This document shows, in pieces, positions 22,769-31,800 of a DNA stretch of 48,506 bases. The DNA comes from Streptomyces sp. NRRL F-525 (lineage in GTDB: Bacteria > Actinomycetota > Actinomycetes > Streptomycetales > Streptomycetaceae), in contig NZ_JNXE01000053.1 in the NCBI RefSeq assembly GCF_000716605.1, positions 1-48,506 of the forward strand. Reading direction: 5' to 3'. The notes below the pieces were generated by a model, which worked only from the letters and a program-made list of their open reading frames with translations, was not told where the DNA came from and searched no databases. A program made the position numbers and the translations under genes. How positions within the stretch are numbered: position 1 is the stretch's first letter; the number at the start of each line of letters is the position of its first letter.

Positions 22769-24165
22769 CGCACTTATCAGGGGGAGCGGCCGGCGAGGCC
22801 CGGGTCAGGGTCGCGCGGGAGCAGCGGCTGGCGGACCGTCTCGCCGCGGCCCTGGCCCGGCCCGCGGCCCAGCAGCCCGAATGGCCGGACCCGGCCCGGG
22901 CGCGGACGGTGCTGGCCCGGCTGCGCACCGTGCCTCCGGTCGTGGCCGAGGCCGAGACGGCCCGGTTTTCCGAGCGGCTCGCGGCGGTGGCCCGCGGCGA
23001 GGCGTTCCTGCTGCAGAGCGGGGACTGCGCGGAGACCTTCGCGGAGACCACCGAACCGCACCTGCGGGCCAACCTCGGACTCCTGAAGCGCATGGCGCAG
23101 GTCCTGGCCCACGCTGCCGGGCTGCCGGTGGTCCCGCTCGCCCGGATGGCCGGCCAGTACGCCAAGCCGCGCTCGCAGCCCGTCGACGCGCACGGCCTGC
23201 CGGTCTACCGGGGCGACATCGTCAACGGCGCCGCTCCCTCCCTGGCCGCCCGCACACCCGACCCGGAGCGGATGCTGCTCGCCCACGGGCACGCGGTCCG
23301 CGCGATGACGCTCGTCCGCCGGATGGGTGCGCGGGATCCGGCGGAGGAGCGCGCCGGCGCCCCTGTCCACGGCGGCCCCGGCGACGACCGCTCCGCCCGC
23401 GGCGCCGAGGAGACCGGCCGCGCTCCGGGCCCGGGGACCGAGGAGATCTACGTCGGCCACGAGATGCTCCTGCTCGACTACGAGTCCGCTTCGCTCCACG
23501 CCGCCGGGTTCACCACCGGTCCGGACCCGCTGCTGGCCAGCCCGCTCGCGCACTTCCTGTGGATCGGCGAGCGCACACGGGGCCTCGACGACGCGCACCT
23601 CGCCGTCGCCGAACTCCTCGCCAACCCCGTCGGGGTGAAGATCGGCCCGGGCACCACGCCGGAGCAGGCCCTCGCCTACGTCCGCAGACTCGACCCCCAC
23701 GGCACGCCCGGACGGCTGACCCTGATCAGCAGGATGGGTCACGCCCGGGTCCGCGAGGTGCTGCCGCCGATCGTGGAGAAGGTCACCGCCACCGGCCACC
23801 AGGTGGTGTGGCAGTGCGACCCGATGCACGGCAACTCCCGTACGACGGCGGACGGCCGCAAGACCCGCCGCTTCGACGACATCGTCGCGGAGATCAGCGG
23901 CTTCTTCGACGTTCACCGCGCCCTGGGAACCCACCCCGGCGGCCTGCACCTGGAGGCGACAGGCGAGGACGTCACCGAGTGCCTGGGCGGAGCCCGCGGA
24001 CTCGGCGAGGACGACCTGGCGGCCCGCTACCGCACCGCGTGCGACCCCCGCCTGAACGACGAGCAGTCGATGGAACTCGCCCACACCGTCGCCGGGTTGC
24101 TCACCGCAGCCCGCCGGGCCGCCGCCGCGCGGCCCGTCCTCCACCGCCCCCGGAGCCCGAGATGA
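22765..24165 (+). CDS. rifH-like: AminoDAHP synthase (class II DAHP synthase family)
   Basis: This class II DAHP synthase relative should condense iminoerythrose 4-phosphate with phosphoenolpyruvate to give aminoDAHP, the entry to the aminoshikimate pathway. Motifs are SGDCAETF with metal-binding Cys88, RMAGQYAKPRS, KIGPGTTPEQ, RMGHAR and WQCDPMHGN. The protein has 466 residues; a Gly/Ala/Arg-rich stretch of about 35 residues (about 191-226) looks like an insertion before the conserved YVGHEMLLLDYE segment. Codon 4 (22774-22776) is TTA, which in Streptomyces needs the bldA tRNA, so this gene may be a developmental control point. It overlaps the genes on either side by four bases each (ATGA). 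Confidence 0.95.
   Translation: MTHLSGGAAGEARVRVAREQRLADRLAAALARPAAQQPEWPDPARARTVLARLRTVPPVVAEAETARFSERLAAVARGEAFLLQSGDCAETFAETTEPHLRANLGLLKRMAQVLAHAAGLPVVPLARMAGQYAKPRSQPVDAHGLPVYRGDIVNGAAPSLAARTPDPERMLLAHGHAVRAMTLVRRMGARDPAEERAGAPVHGGPGDDRSARGAEETGRAPGPGTEEIYVGHEMLLLDYESASLHAAGFTTGPDPLLASPLAHFLWIGERTRGLDDAHLAVAELLANPVGVKIGPGTTPEQALAYVRRLDPHGTPGRLTLISRMGHARVREVLPPIVEKVTATGHQVVWQCDPMHGNSRTTADGRKTRRFDDIVAEISGFFDVHRALGTHPGGLHLEATGEDVTECLGGARGLGEDDLAARYRTACDPRLNDEQSMELAHTVAGLLTAARRAAAARPVLHRPRSPR
22774..22776 (+). promoter_or_regulatory. TTA (bldA-type) leucine codon at codon 4 of the aminoDAHP synthase gene
   Basis: The frame reads ATG-ACG-CAC-TTA. TTA codons are very rare in high-GC Streptomyces genes, and translating them depends on the bldA leucyl tRNA. 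So early in the gene, it could gate translation of this protein and of the genes coupled to it. Confidence 0.7.
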
Positions 24166-25025
24166 CCGACACCGGCACCGACATCGCCTCCGGACCCCGT
24201 ACCGGCACCCCGGCCCAGACCCCGATCAGCGGCACCACCCGTCTGTACGTCGTCCTCGGGGATCCGGTCGCCCAGGTCCGGTCGCCCGGGCTGCTCAACC
24301 CGCTGTTCGCCGAACAGGGCGCGGACGCCGTGCTGGTGCCGGTGGAGGTCCGCCCGGACAGCCTGGAGCGGGTCGTCCGCGGACTGCAGCGGATCGGCAA
24401 CCTCGACGGCATCTTCGTCACCGTTCCGCACAAGGCCGGCGCCGCCCGGCTCGCCGAGCGGCGCAGCCGTGCCGTCGAGATCGCCGGCACCGCCAACGTG
24501 CTGCGCCGTGAGGCCGACGGCGGCTGGCTCGCCGAGAACTTCGACGGCTCCGGCTTCGTGGCGGGCCTCGCCCGCGCCGGGCACGAGGTGCGCGGCAGGC
24601 GGGTCGCGCTGGCCGGGGCGGGCGGGGCGGGCAGTGCCGTCGCGGCGGCGCTGCTGACGGCCGGCGCGGACCGGGTCGCCGTCACCGACCCGGACCTGCC
24701 CAAGCTGGAGGCACTCGTCGACCGGCTCGCCGGGTACTGGCCCGGCCGCGTCCACGCCGCCGCCGAACCACCCCTGCACGACAGCGACCTCGCCGTCAAC
24801 GCGACCCCGCTCGGGCTGCGGCCCGGCGACCCGCTGCCGTTCTCGCCCGAGGACCTCGCTCCCGGATCGGTGGTGGCCGACATCATCATGAAGCCCCACG
24901 AGACGGCCCTGCTGCGAGCGGCCGCCGCCCTCGGACTCCCCATCCACCACGGCATCCACATGCTGACCGGCCAAGTGGCTTCCTACTGCGCGTTCTTCGG
25001 CCTGCGCGCACCCGCGAACGGCTGA
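24162..25025 (+). CDS. rifI-like: Aminoshikimate/aminoquinate dehydrogenase (shikimate dehydrogenase family)
   Basis: The 287-residue protein has the shikimate dehydrogenase layout: a substrate domain with VTVPHK (catalytic-type Lys91) and NFDG (Asp128), then a Rossmann domain with GAGGAGSA for NAD(P). It begins with a Thr/Pro/Gly-rich tail of about 25 residues before the fold. In ansamycin clusters this enzyme interconverts aminodehydroquinate or aminodehydroshikimate with the reduced forms; known work on rifamycin treats it as accessory, not essential, for AHBA. The ATG overlaps the stop of the preceding gene (ATGA). It is the last gene before a 225-base gap. Confidence 0.92.
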   Translation: MTDTGTDIASGPRTGTPAQTPISGTTRLYVVLGDPVAQVRSPGLLNPLFAEQGADAVLVPVEVRPDSLERVVRGLQRIGNLDGIFVTVPHKAGAARLAERRSRAVEIAGTANVLRREADGGWLAENFDGSGFVAGLARAGHEVRGRRVALAGAGGAGSAVAAALLTAGADRVAVTDPDLPKLEALVDRLAGYWPGRVHAAAEPPLHDSDLAVNATPLGLRPGDPLPFSPEDLAPGSVVADIIMKPHETALLRAAAALGLPIHHGIHMLTGQVASYCAFFGLRAPANG

Positions 25026-25097
25026 CGCACCCACCCCGAACACCCCCGTGGCCGACCGGTCCGCACCCGGCCGGCGACGACTACCAGACCGGGGGAT

Positions 25098-25109
25098 GTG
25101 GGGCCCCAC
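25098..25109. promoter_or_regulatory. Gap upstream of AHBA synthase with a 12-bp palindrome
   Basis: The 225-base gap 25026-25250 is the only sizeable one inside the AHBA block. It holds the perfect palindrome GTGGGGCCCCAC and, 9 bases on, a possible -10 box TACGGT (25119-25124). No convincing -35 is visible. It could house a second promoter driving the K-L-M-N genes. Confidence 0.35.
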
Positions 25110-25250
25110 GGGCGGTGCCTACGGTGAAAGTCGCACCTTCCTGTGTGTGATCCCCGGGGTGAAGCGTTCCGTCGGCCACGTCCCCCGCCCGCTTTATGTC
25201 GCCCGTCGGCCATCGGCCGAGAAATGTCCGAAGCGGAGATTTGGAGATAC

Positions 25251-26411
25251 ATGAACGCGCGTCCGGCACCGGAGTTCCCCTCCTGGCCGCAGTACGACGA
25301 CGGCGAGCGCACCGGCCTGATCCGGGCCCTGGAACAGGGCCAGTGGTGGCGCATGGGCGGGTCGGAGGTGGACTCCTTCGAAAGCGAGTTCGCCGACTTC
25401 CACGGCGCCCAGCACGCCCTGGCCGTCACCAACGGCACCCACGCCCTGGAGTTGGCGCTCCAGTGTCTGGGCGTCGGCCCGGGCACCGAGGTCATCGTCC
25501 CGGCCTTCACCTTCATCTCCTCGTCGCAGGCCGCTCAGCGGCTCGGCGCGGTCGCCGTCCCCGTCGACGTCGACCTCGGCACGTACAACATCGACGTGGC
25601 CGCGGCAGCCGCCGCCGTCACCCCCCGCACCAAGGTGATCATGCCGGTGCACATGGCCGGGCTCATCGCCGACATGGACGCACTGGACAAGCTCTCCGCC
25701 GACACCGGAGTCACCCTGCTGCAGGACGCCGCCCACGCACATGGCGCCCGCTGGCAGGGCAAACGGGTCGGCGAGTTCGGCACGGTCGCCGCGTTCAGCT
25801 TCCAGAACGGCAAGCTGATGACCGCGGGCGAGGGCGGCGCGCTGCTCTTCCCCGACGAGGAGACCTACGAGGCCGCCTTCCTGCGGCACAGCTGCGGCCG
25901 GCCGCGTACCGACCGCCGTTACATGCACCAGACCGCCGGCACCAACATGCGGCTCAACGAGTTCTCCGCGTCCGTGCTCCGGGCCCAACTGGGCCGTCTC
26001 GACGGGCAGATCGCGCTGCGCGAGCAGCGCTGGACACTGCTGTCCGGGCTGCTCGGCGAGATCGACGGCGTCGTGCCCCAGGGCGAGGACCCGCGCGCGG
26101 ACCGGAACTCCCACTACATGGCCATGTTCCGCATCCCCGGCATCTCCGAGGAGGACCGCAACGCCCTCGTCGACATGCTGGTCGACGCCGGCCTGCCCGC
26201 CTTCGCCGCCTTCCGGGCGATCTACCGCACCAACGCCTTCTGGGAGACGGCCGCGCCCGACACCACCGTCGACAAGCTCGCCGAGAGCTGCCCGAACACC
26301 GAGGCGATCAGCACCGACTGCGTCTGGTTGCACCACCGGGTCCTGCTGGCCTCCGAGGAGGCACTGCACACCACGGCCGAGATCATCGCCGACGCCGTGG
26401 CCGGCCGGTGA
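25251..26411 (+). CDS. rifK-like: AHBA synthase / UDP-3-ketoglucose aminotransferase (PLP, DegT/DnrJ family)
   Basis: The 386-residue protein matches RifK almost throughout, from its MNARPAPEFPSWPQYDD start. The PLP lysine falls at Lys188 (FQNGKLMTAGEGG), the position recalled for RifK. The enzyme dehydrates and aromatises aminodehydroshikimate to AHBA, and with the RifL partner it is also proposed to transaminate UDP-3-ketoglucose towards kanosamine. I chose ATG 25251 because of GGAG four bases upstream and agreement with RifK. An in-frame ATG at 25224 would add nine residues. Its stop overlaps the next start (GTGA). This is the strongest single marker that the cluster makes an AHBA-primed product. 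Confidence 0.98.
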   Translation: MNARPAPEFPSWPQYDDGERTGLIRALEQGQWWRMGGSEVDSFESEFADFHGAQHALAVTNGTHALELALQCLGVGPGTEVIVPAFTFISSSQAAQRLGAVAVPVDVDLGTYNIDVAAAAAAVTPRTKVIMPVHMAGLIADMDALDKLSADTGVTLLQDAAHAHGARWQGKRVGEFGTVAAFSFQNGKLMTAGEGGALLFPDEETYEAAFLRHSCGRPRTDRRYMHQTAGTNMRLNEFSASVLRAQLGRLDGQIALREQRWTLLSGLLGEIDGVVPQGEDPRADRNSHYMAMFRIPGISEEDRNALVDMLVDAGLPAFAAFRAIYRTNAFWETAAPDTTVDKLAESCPNTEAISTDCVWLHHRVLLASEEALHTTAEIIADAVAGR

Positions 26412-27511
26412 GGGTCCGGGCCGCCGTCGTCGGGCTCGGCTGGGCGGGCCGCGAGCTGTGGCTCAGACTGCTGCGTGAGCACGAGGACTTCGAGGTGGTC
26501 GCCGTCGTCGACCCCGACCCCCGCTCCCGGGCGGCCACCGCGGCGGCGACCGGCCTGCCCGCCGCCGCCACCGTGGACGCCCTCGACCGCCGTACCGTCG
26601 ACGTCGCCGTCGTCGCGGTGCCCAACCATCTGCACGCCGAGGTGGCCACGGCCCTGCTCCGCCGGGGGATCTCCGTCTTCCTGGAGAAGCCGGTCTGCCT
26701 GACCAGCGCCGAGGCCGACGCGCTCGCCGCGGCCGAACGGAACGGCGGGACACTGCTCGCTGGCAGTGCCGCCGCCCACCGCGGCGACGTCCGGGAACTC
26801 GCCGGACTGCTGCCCGAACTCGGCCGGATCCGCCACGTGGACCTGGCCTGGGTCAGGGCGCGCGGCGTGCCGCAGCCCGGCGGCTGGTTCACCCAGCGCA
26901 GCAAGGCCGGCGGTGGCGTGCTCGTCGACCTCGGCTGGCACCTGCTCGACGTCCTCACCTCCCTCCTCGGCCCCGCCCCCGTCGTCCAGGTGATCGGCTC
27001 GGTCTCCGACGACTTCGTCAACAGCGGTGCCTGGTCCGCCGCCTGGCGCGAGGACCGGGCCACCGACGTCCCGGCCGGCGACGTCGAGGACACCGCCCGC
27101 GGTTTCCTGGTCCGCGAGGACGGCATCTCGGTCTCGCTGCGGGCGAGTTGGGCCTCGCACGAGGCGCTGGACGCCTCCGTCGTCACCGTCGAGGGCAGCG
27201 CCGGAACGGCACGGCTGCAGTGCACCTTCGGCTTCAGCCCCAACCGGGCCCCCGAACCGGTGCTCACCCTCACCCGGGAAGGCACCACACAGCGCCTCCC
27301 GCTGCCCGCCGAGCCCATCGGCATCGAGTACGGACGGCAGCTCGACGGCCTCGCCGCGCTCCTGGCCGACCCGGGCCGACGCGGCCTGGCCGTCGCCCAG
27401 GCCCGCAGCACCGTCCGGCTGGTCGAGAACTTCTACGCATCGGCGCGCGCCGCCCGACCGGCGGACCGCGCCTCCGACTCCACCACCTACAAGGAGGTGC
27501 GGACCGCATGA
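26408..27511 (+). CDS. rifL-like: Gfo/Idh/MocA oxidoreductase, partner of AHBA synthase
   Basis: The 367-residue protein has an N-terminal NAD(P) Rossmann motif (VGLGWAG, residues 8-14), the family EKP motif (Glu93-Pro95) and a substrate domain with GGGVLVDLGWHLLD. In rifamycin biosynthesis RifL works with RifK; it is thought to oxidise UDP-glucose at C3 so that RifK can install the amine of UDP-kanosamine. GTG 26408 overlaps the rifK-like stop by four bases, and its own stop overlaps the next ATG, so K-L-M are translationally coupled. Substrate assignment rests on this context. Confidence 0.94.
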   Translation: MRVRAAVVGLGWAGRELWLRLLREHEDFEVVAVVDPDPRSRAATAAATGLPAAATVDALDRRTVDVAVVAVPNHLHAEVATALLRRGISVFLEKPVCLTSAEADALAAAERNGGTLLAGSAAAHRGDVRELAGLLPELGRIRHVDLAWVRARGVPQPGGWFTQRSKAGGGVLVDLGWHLLDVLTSLLGPAPVVQVIGSVSDDFVNSGAWSAAWREDRATDVPAGDVEDTARGFLVREDGISVSLRASWASHEALDASVVTVEGSAGTARLQCTFGFSPNRAPEPVLTLTREGTTQRLPLPAEPIGIEYGRQLDGLAALLADPGRRGLAVAQARSTVRLVENFYASARAARPADRASDSTTYKEVRTA

Positions 27512-28206
27512 CCACAGCGTCGGAACGCGACGTGGGAGCGGACACCGGGCGGCAGCCCGCGGTCCCCAGGCAGGCCGTCGTCTTCGACCTCGACGGGGTC
27601 GTGGTCGACAGCTTCGCGGTGATGGGCGAGGCGTTCGCCCTCGCCCACGCCGAGGTCGTCGGCGACGGCCCGGCGCCCTTCGAGGAGTACCAGCGCCACC
27701 AGGGCCGCTACTTCCCCGACATCATGCGCATCATGGGCCTCCCGCTGGAGATGGAGGAGCCCTTCGTCCGCGAGAGCTACCGCCTCGCCGACCGCGTCCA
27801 GGTGTACGACGGTGTCGTCGACCTGCTGCGGACGCTGAACGAGCGCGGTCTCAAGCTCGCCGTCGCCACCGGCAAAGCCGGGGTGCGCGCCCGGTCCCTG
27901 CTGGACGTCCTCGGCCTGCTCCCGTACTTCGACCACGTCATCGGCTCCGACGAGGTGCCCCGTCCCAAGCCCGCCCCCGACATCGTCCGGCGCGCACTCG
28001 AACTCCTCGACGTCCCCGCCGACCGGGCCGTCATGATCGGCGACGCCCCCACGGACCTGGCCAGCGCCCAGGGCGCCGGTGTCACCGCCGTCGCCGCGCT
28101 GTGGGGCTGCCACGACGGGGCGGAACTGCTCGCCGCCGGCCCCGACGTCGTCCTGCGACAGCCGGCCGACCTGCTCGCCCTGTGCCCGGCCCTGCCCGGG
28201 CACTGA
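27508..28206 (+). CDS. rifM-like: HAD-superfamily phosphatase, kanosamine branch
   Basis: The 232-residue HAD hydrolase carries motif I DLDGVVVDS (Asp27, Asp29), a Lys/Thr motif around ATGKAGVRA, and the acidic motif MIGDAPTD. A very good AAGGAGG ribosome site lies before ATG 27508, which overlaps the previous stop. In the rifamycin pathway the homologue is assigned to release of kanosamine from its phosphorylated or nucleotide form before the kinase step. The first 20 residues are Ala/Gly/Arg-rich and precede the fold. Confidence 0.92.
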   Translation: MTTASERDVGADTGRQPAVPRQAVVFDLDGVVVDSFAVMGEAFALAHAEVVGDGPAPFEEYQRHQGRYFPDIMRIMGLPLEMEEPFVRESYRLADRVQVYDGVVDLLRTLNERGLKLAVATGKAGVRARSLLDVLGLLPYFDHVIGSDEVPRPKPAPDIVRRALELLDVPADRAVMIGDAPTDLASAQGAGVTAVAALWGCHDGAELLAAGPDVVLRQPADLLALCPALPGH

Positions 28207-28221
28207 ACCGGAAGGGCAGCC

Positions 28222-29127
28222 GTGCCGCCGTGGTATCTGGGCATCGACATAGGAGGAACGAAGGTCGCCCTGCGCGCCGAGTCGGCGGACGGCCGCGCCG
28301 AGGAGCACCTGTTCACCTGGCCGCACGACGACGGCGGCCCGGACCGCGACCTGGCCCGGCTGGCGGACGGTGTCGCCACCCTGACGGCCCGTACGGGTGA
28401 GGGCTTCCGGACGGCGGGGGTCGCCCTGCCCGCCACGGTCGGCCCGGACGGGCGGGTCACCGCCTGGCCGAGCCGGCCGTCCTGGACCGGCCTCGCGCTG
28501 GGACCTGCGCTGGGCGCCCTCGTGCCAGGCGCGGGTGTCGCCTGGGCGGACGACGGCGACGTGGGCGCCCTTGCGGAGGCGGAGGCGGCCGACTGCGCCG
28601 ATCTGCTCTACGTCGGCGTCGGCACAGGCATCGGCGGCGGCCTGGTCCTGGGCGGCAGGCTCTGCCCCGGTCCGGGCCGGGGCTCCTTCGAACTGGGGCA
28701 TCTGGTCGTCGCGCCGGGTGGCCCCCTGTGCGTCTGCGGCCGCCAGGGCTGCCTCCAGTCGATCGCCTCGGGCCCGGCCACCCTGGCCCGCGCCGGTCGG
28801 CTCCGCGGTGGACCGGTCGCCTACGGGGAGCTGCTCGAAGCGCTCCGCACCGACCGCCCCTGGGCCGTGGCCGCCGTCGACGCCACCTGTGCGGCCCTGG
28901 CCACCGCCATCATGGGTGTCACGGAACTGCTCCACCCCGACCTGGTGGTGTTGGGCGGCGGATTCACGGCAGGCATCGACCACCTGGTCGACCGCACGGT
29001 CACCCACCTCGCGCCGCTGTCCCGCCCGGGCCGCCCCGCGCCGCCCGTCGCCGCGGCGCGCCTGGGCGGCCTCTCCTCCCTGCGGGGTGCGGTCCTCCTG
29101 GCCCGAACCGTCACCGACATGTCTTAG
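28222..29127 (+). CDS. rifN-like: ROK-family sugar kinase, kanosamine kinase
   Basis: The 301-residue protein has the ATP site DIGGTK (Asp9-Lys14) and the ROK zinc motif C170-x-C-G-x-x-G-C177. RifN phosphorylates kanosamine to kanosamine 6-phosphate, from which transketolase is thought to make the aminotetrose for aminoDAHP. The start is GTG 28222, preceded by GAAGGG, 15 bases after the phosphatase gene. This ends the forward operon; the next gene converges on it. Confidence 0.93.
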   Translation: MPPWYLGIDIGGTKVALRAESADGRAEEHLFTWPHDDGGPDRDLARLADGVATLTARTGEGFRTAGVALPATVGPDGRVTAWPSRPSWTGLALGPALGALVPGAGVAWADDGDVGALAEAEAADCADLLYVGVGTGIGGGLVLGGRLCPGPGRGSFELGHLVVAPGGPLCVCGRQGCLQSIASGPATLARAGRLRGGPVAYGELLEALRTDRPWAVAAVDATCAALATAIMGVTELLHPDLVVLGGGFTAGIDHLVDRTVTHLAPLSRPGRPAPPVAAARLGGLSSLRGAVLLARTVTDMS

Positions 29128-29160
29128 CCGCGCCGACTTCGGACAGTGCCGCTGCGGGGA

Positions 29161-29172
29161 GCGGGTACCCGC
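29161..29172. terminator. Palindrome between convergent genes
   Basis: The 91-base gap between the kinase stop and the monooxygenase stop holds the perfect 12-bp palindrome GCGGGTACCCGC inside GC-rich DNA. Because the two genes converge here, a bidirectional terminator is plausible, but the stem is short and loopless. Confidence 0.3.
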
Positions 29173-29218
29173 GAGGCGCCGCCGCCGCGGTCGGGCCCGT
29201 ACCCACCCCCGGGCCCGC

Positions 29219-30853
29219 TCAGGCCCCACTTCCTCCCGCACCCGCCGGAACGCCCGCGCCCAGCTGGGCCCGCAGGTCGTCCACCAGCGCCGCCGCTCCC
29301 AGGCCCGAGGCTGCCCCGTACACGTGGTAGTCCGGGCGGACCAGCACCGCGTCGGCCTGGTGGCGGGCCAGGAAAGCGCGGTAGACACCGCTCACGTCGG
29401 CCACCGCCCCGGCCTGCGGCTCCCCGTCCTCGGGCAGCAGGCGCACCACGTGCATGCCCAGGTCCGTCAGGAACGCCGACTGCTCCTCGTCGAGGCCTGC
29501 GTCTGCGCCCGGTGCGAGCAGCAGGACGAATCCGCGGCCGACCACGTCGTCGAAGAGGCCGGTGCCCCCAGGGCCGCGTACCCGGCCCTGGGGGATCACC
29601 TCGCCGGCCGGGGCCGAGGGTGAGCCGTCGCTCGCCCGGTGCAGGAGTCCCCGGGTGAGCGGCTTCGCCGGGTCCGGGACCGTCGGACCGCGACCGCGTC
29701 GGCCCGCCAGGATCGTGGCGTCGCGCTCGGCCGCGGCCATGGGATCGGTCACGCAGATCACCCGGCCCAGCTGGACCGAGGACAGGATCGACTCGTGCAC
29801 CTGCGCGCGGCGTTCCTCGGTATAGGTGTCGAGGAGAGACTCCGGGGCGAGACCGCCCAGTACCAGGTCCAGCTTCCACGCCAGGTTGACGACGTCGCGG
29901 ATACCGGAGCACATGCCCTGCCCGGCGAACGGCGGCATCAGATGGGCCGCGTCCCCGGCCAGCAGCACCCGGCCCGCCCGCCACCGTTCGGCCCAGCGGG
30001 CCTGGAAGATGTACGTGGTGCTGCGCAACAGGGTCGCGGTGTCGGGCGTGACCCCGTAGGGGGCGAGGAGCCGCCAGGCGGTCTCCTCGCGGTTCAGCTC
30101 CGCGGCGCGCTCACCGGGCAGGCGCATGAACTCCCAGCGCCGGTGCCCGGGACCGCTGCCGACCAGGGTGGTCGGCCTGGCCGGATCGCAGATCTGGAGG
30201 TTGGTCGGCACGAATACGCGCGGCTCGCGCAGCCGCACGTCGCACAGCAGCCACTCGTAGGAGAAACCGAGGTCGGTGACCGGCACGTCCAGGTGGTGCC
30301 GGACGAAGCTGTTGGCGCCGTCGCAGCCCACCACCCATCGTGCGGTGTACGTCCGGGCCGCGCCGTCCTCGTCCTCGGCCGTGACCGCGACCCGGTCATC
30401 CCGCTCCTCGATCCCCACCACCTCACGCCCCCGTACCACCGTGACGCCGGGCAGCTCGGCCGCCCGCGCGGCCAGCAGTTCCTCGAGGGCCGGCTGGTGC
30501 ATGGTGTTGGCGTCCGGCCACCCGTAGGGGCCCTCGGTGCGGAAGGCGATGTCGAGGAGGATCTCGTCGGCGGCCGTGCGCCACTGGTAGGCGCCCGCCG
30601 GCTCGGTGATCCGGCCTAGGCCCGCGCCCGTCCCGCAGCCGGCCAGGAGCCGTGCCGTCTCGCCGTCGAAACTGGTGGCCCGGGGCAGGGTGTACGGGCG
30701 CCGGCGCCGTTCCAGCACGGTGACCCGCCGACCGCGCTGGGCCAGCAGGACCCCGAGCGCGGCCCCCACGGGCCCGTTGCCGACGACGATGACGTCCGCG
30801 TCCACGGCGGAACGCGCGCCGGGGGGTGGTTCGTACGATGACACCTCGGGCAC
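29219..30853 (-). CDS. FAD-dependent aromatic monooxygenase (Rif-Orf19/GdmM/Asm11 type)
   Basis: The 544-residue protein belongs to the PheA/MhpA-like aromatic hydroxylases: N-terminal GNGPVGAALG for FAD, RATSFDGET, and the second FAD motif GDAAHLMPPFAGQG followed by NLAWKLDLVL. The thioredoxin-like C-terminal domain of this family is present (about 430-544). I chose GTG 30853, with GAGGGG 8 bases before it; the frame is open further upstream without a convincing ribosome site. In rifamycin, Orf19 is required for naphthalene ring formation during chain growth; related GdmM and Asm11 occur in benzenic ansamycin clusters, so its presence does not alone settle the ring type. It is transcribed away from the thioesterase gene across 191 bases. 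Confidence 0.93.
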   Translation of the reverse strand: MPEVSSYEPPPGARSAVDADVIVVGNGPVGAALGVLLAQRGRRVTVLERRRRPYTLPRATSFDGETARLLAGCGTGAGLGRITEPAGAYQWRTAADEILLDIAFRTEGPYGWPDANTMHQPALEELLAARAAELPGVTVVRGREVVGIEERDDRVAVTAEDEDGAARTYTARWVVGCDGANSFVRHHLDVPVTDLGFSYEWLLCDVRLREPRVFVPTNLQICDPARPTTLVGSGPGHRRWEFMRLPGERAAELNREETAWRLLAPYGVTPDTATLLRSTTYIFQARWAERWRAGRVLLAGDAAHLMPPFAGQGMCSGIRDVVNLAWKLDLVLGGLAPESLLDTYTEERRAQVHESILSSVQLGRVICVTDPMAAAERDATILAGRRGRGPTVPDPAKPLTRGLLHRASDGSPSAPAGEVIPQGRVRGPGGTGLFDDVVGRGFVLLLAPGADAGLDEEQSAFLTDLGMHVVRLLPEDGEPQAGAVADVSGVYRAFLARHQADAVLVRPDYHVYGAASGLGAAALVDDLRAQLGAGVPAGAGGSGA

Positions 30854-31044
30854 GGGAAACCCCTCGTCGCAGGGTGGCTGGCGCAGGCACGGCTGCCGTG
30901 CTGGGAACGGCGCAAGACTAACCAGCCGTACCGGCGTTCGGGCCGTTCGAAGGCCAGGGCTATCAGATCTGGGGATACCCGGCACCGTCCGCACGACCCT
31001 AGGCTTGCGGTATTCCCCCACCGACCACGAGGAGCTTCTTCGGC
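30854..31044. promoter_or_regulatory. Divergent promoter region, monooxygenase / thioesterase
   Basis: These 191 bases separate two genes transcribed outward, so two promoters are expected here. On the plus strand TAGGCT at 31000-31005 could be a -10 box, without a convincing -35. GAGGAG (31029-31034) is the ribosome site for the thioesterase. No clear operator palindrome was found. Confidence 0.4.
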
Positions 31045-31800
31045 ATGCCTCAAGCAACGGCGCATTTCGAGAAGTGGGTGAGCGTCACCCACCCCGCGCC
31101 GCAGAGCCCCGTGCGGCTGGCCTGCCTGCCGTACGCGGGCGGCTCCGCAAGCTTCTTCTATCCGGTCTCCCGTGCCCTGCACCCGTCGGTGGAGGTGCTG
31201 GCCGTCCAGTATCCGGGCCGGCAGACCCGGCTCCACGAGCCGATGATCGACAACATCCCCGAGTTCGCGGACGAGATCTTCGCCGCGTTGCGGCAACTGG
31301 ACGACAAGCCGCTGGCCCTGTTCGGCCACAGCATGGGCGCGGTCCTCGCGTACGAGGTGGCGCTGCGCATGCAGGACGCCGGACTTCCCACGCCGGTACG
31401 GCTGTTCGCGTCCGGCCGGCGGGCACCGTCCCGCTACCGCGACGAGCGGGTGCACGCGGCGAGCGACGCCGACGTCGTGGCCGAGATCAGGGCGCTCAGC
31501 GGTACCGACGAGACGCTGCTGGGCGATCCGGAGGTGCTGGCGATGATCCTGCCGGCCATCCGCAGCGACTACACCGCCATCGAGCGGTACCGGCACGAGC
31601 CCGGGCGCCGTCTCGACTGCCCGGTCACCGTGCTCACCGGCGACAGCGACCCCCGGGTCTCCCTCGACGAGGCCGAGGACTGGGCGCGGCACACCACCGG
31701 GCCGAGTGAGGTGAAGGTCTTCCGGGGCGGCCACTTCTTCCTCGCCGACCGGGCTTCCGAAGTCATCGACCTGGTGGCGGCACGACTGAGCTACTCCTGA
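31045..31800 (+). CDS. rifR-like: Type II thioesterase
   Basis: The 251-residue alpha/beta hydrolase has the family start LACLPYAGGSAS, the nucleophile elbow GHSMGA (Ser96), an acid at Asp200 or Asp202 and His230 (RGGHFFL). Discrete type II thioesterases remove wrong or stalled acyl groups from PKS carrier proteins. RifR does this in the rifamycin system. Chain release is not expected from it here because the amide synthase does that. ATG 31045 follows GAGGAG by ten bases. About 200 bases without a gene or clear signal follow it. Confidence 0.93.
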   Translation: MPQATAHFEKWVSVTHPAPQSPVRLACLPYAGGSASFFYPVSRALHPSVEVLAVQYPGRQTRLHEPMIDNIPEFADEIFAALRQLDDKPLALFGHSMGAVLAYEVALRMQDAGLPTPVRLFASGRRAPSRYRDERVHAASDADVVAEIRALSGTDETLLGDPEVLAMILPAIRSDYTAIERYRHEPGRRLDCPVTVLTGDSDPRVSLDEAEDWARHTTGPSEVKVFRGGHFFLADRASEVIDLVAARLSYS

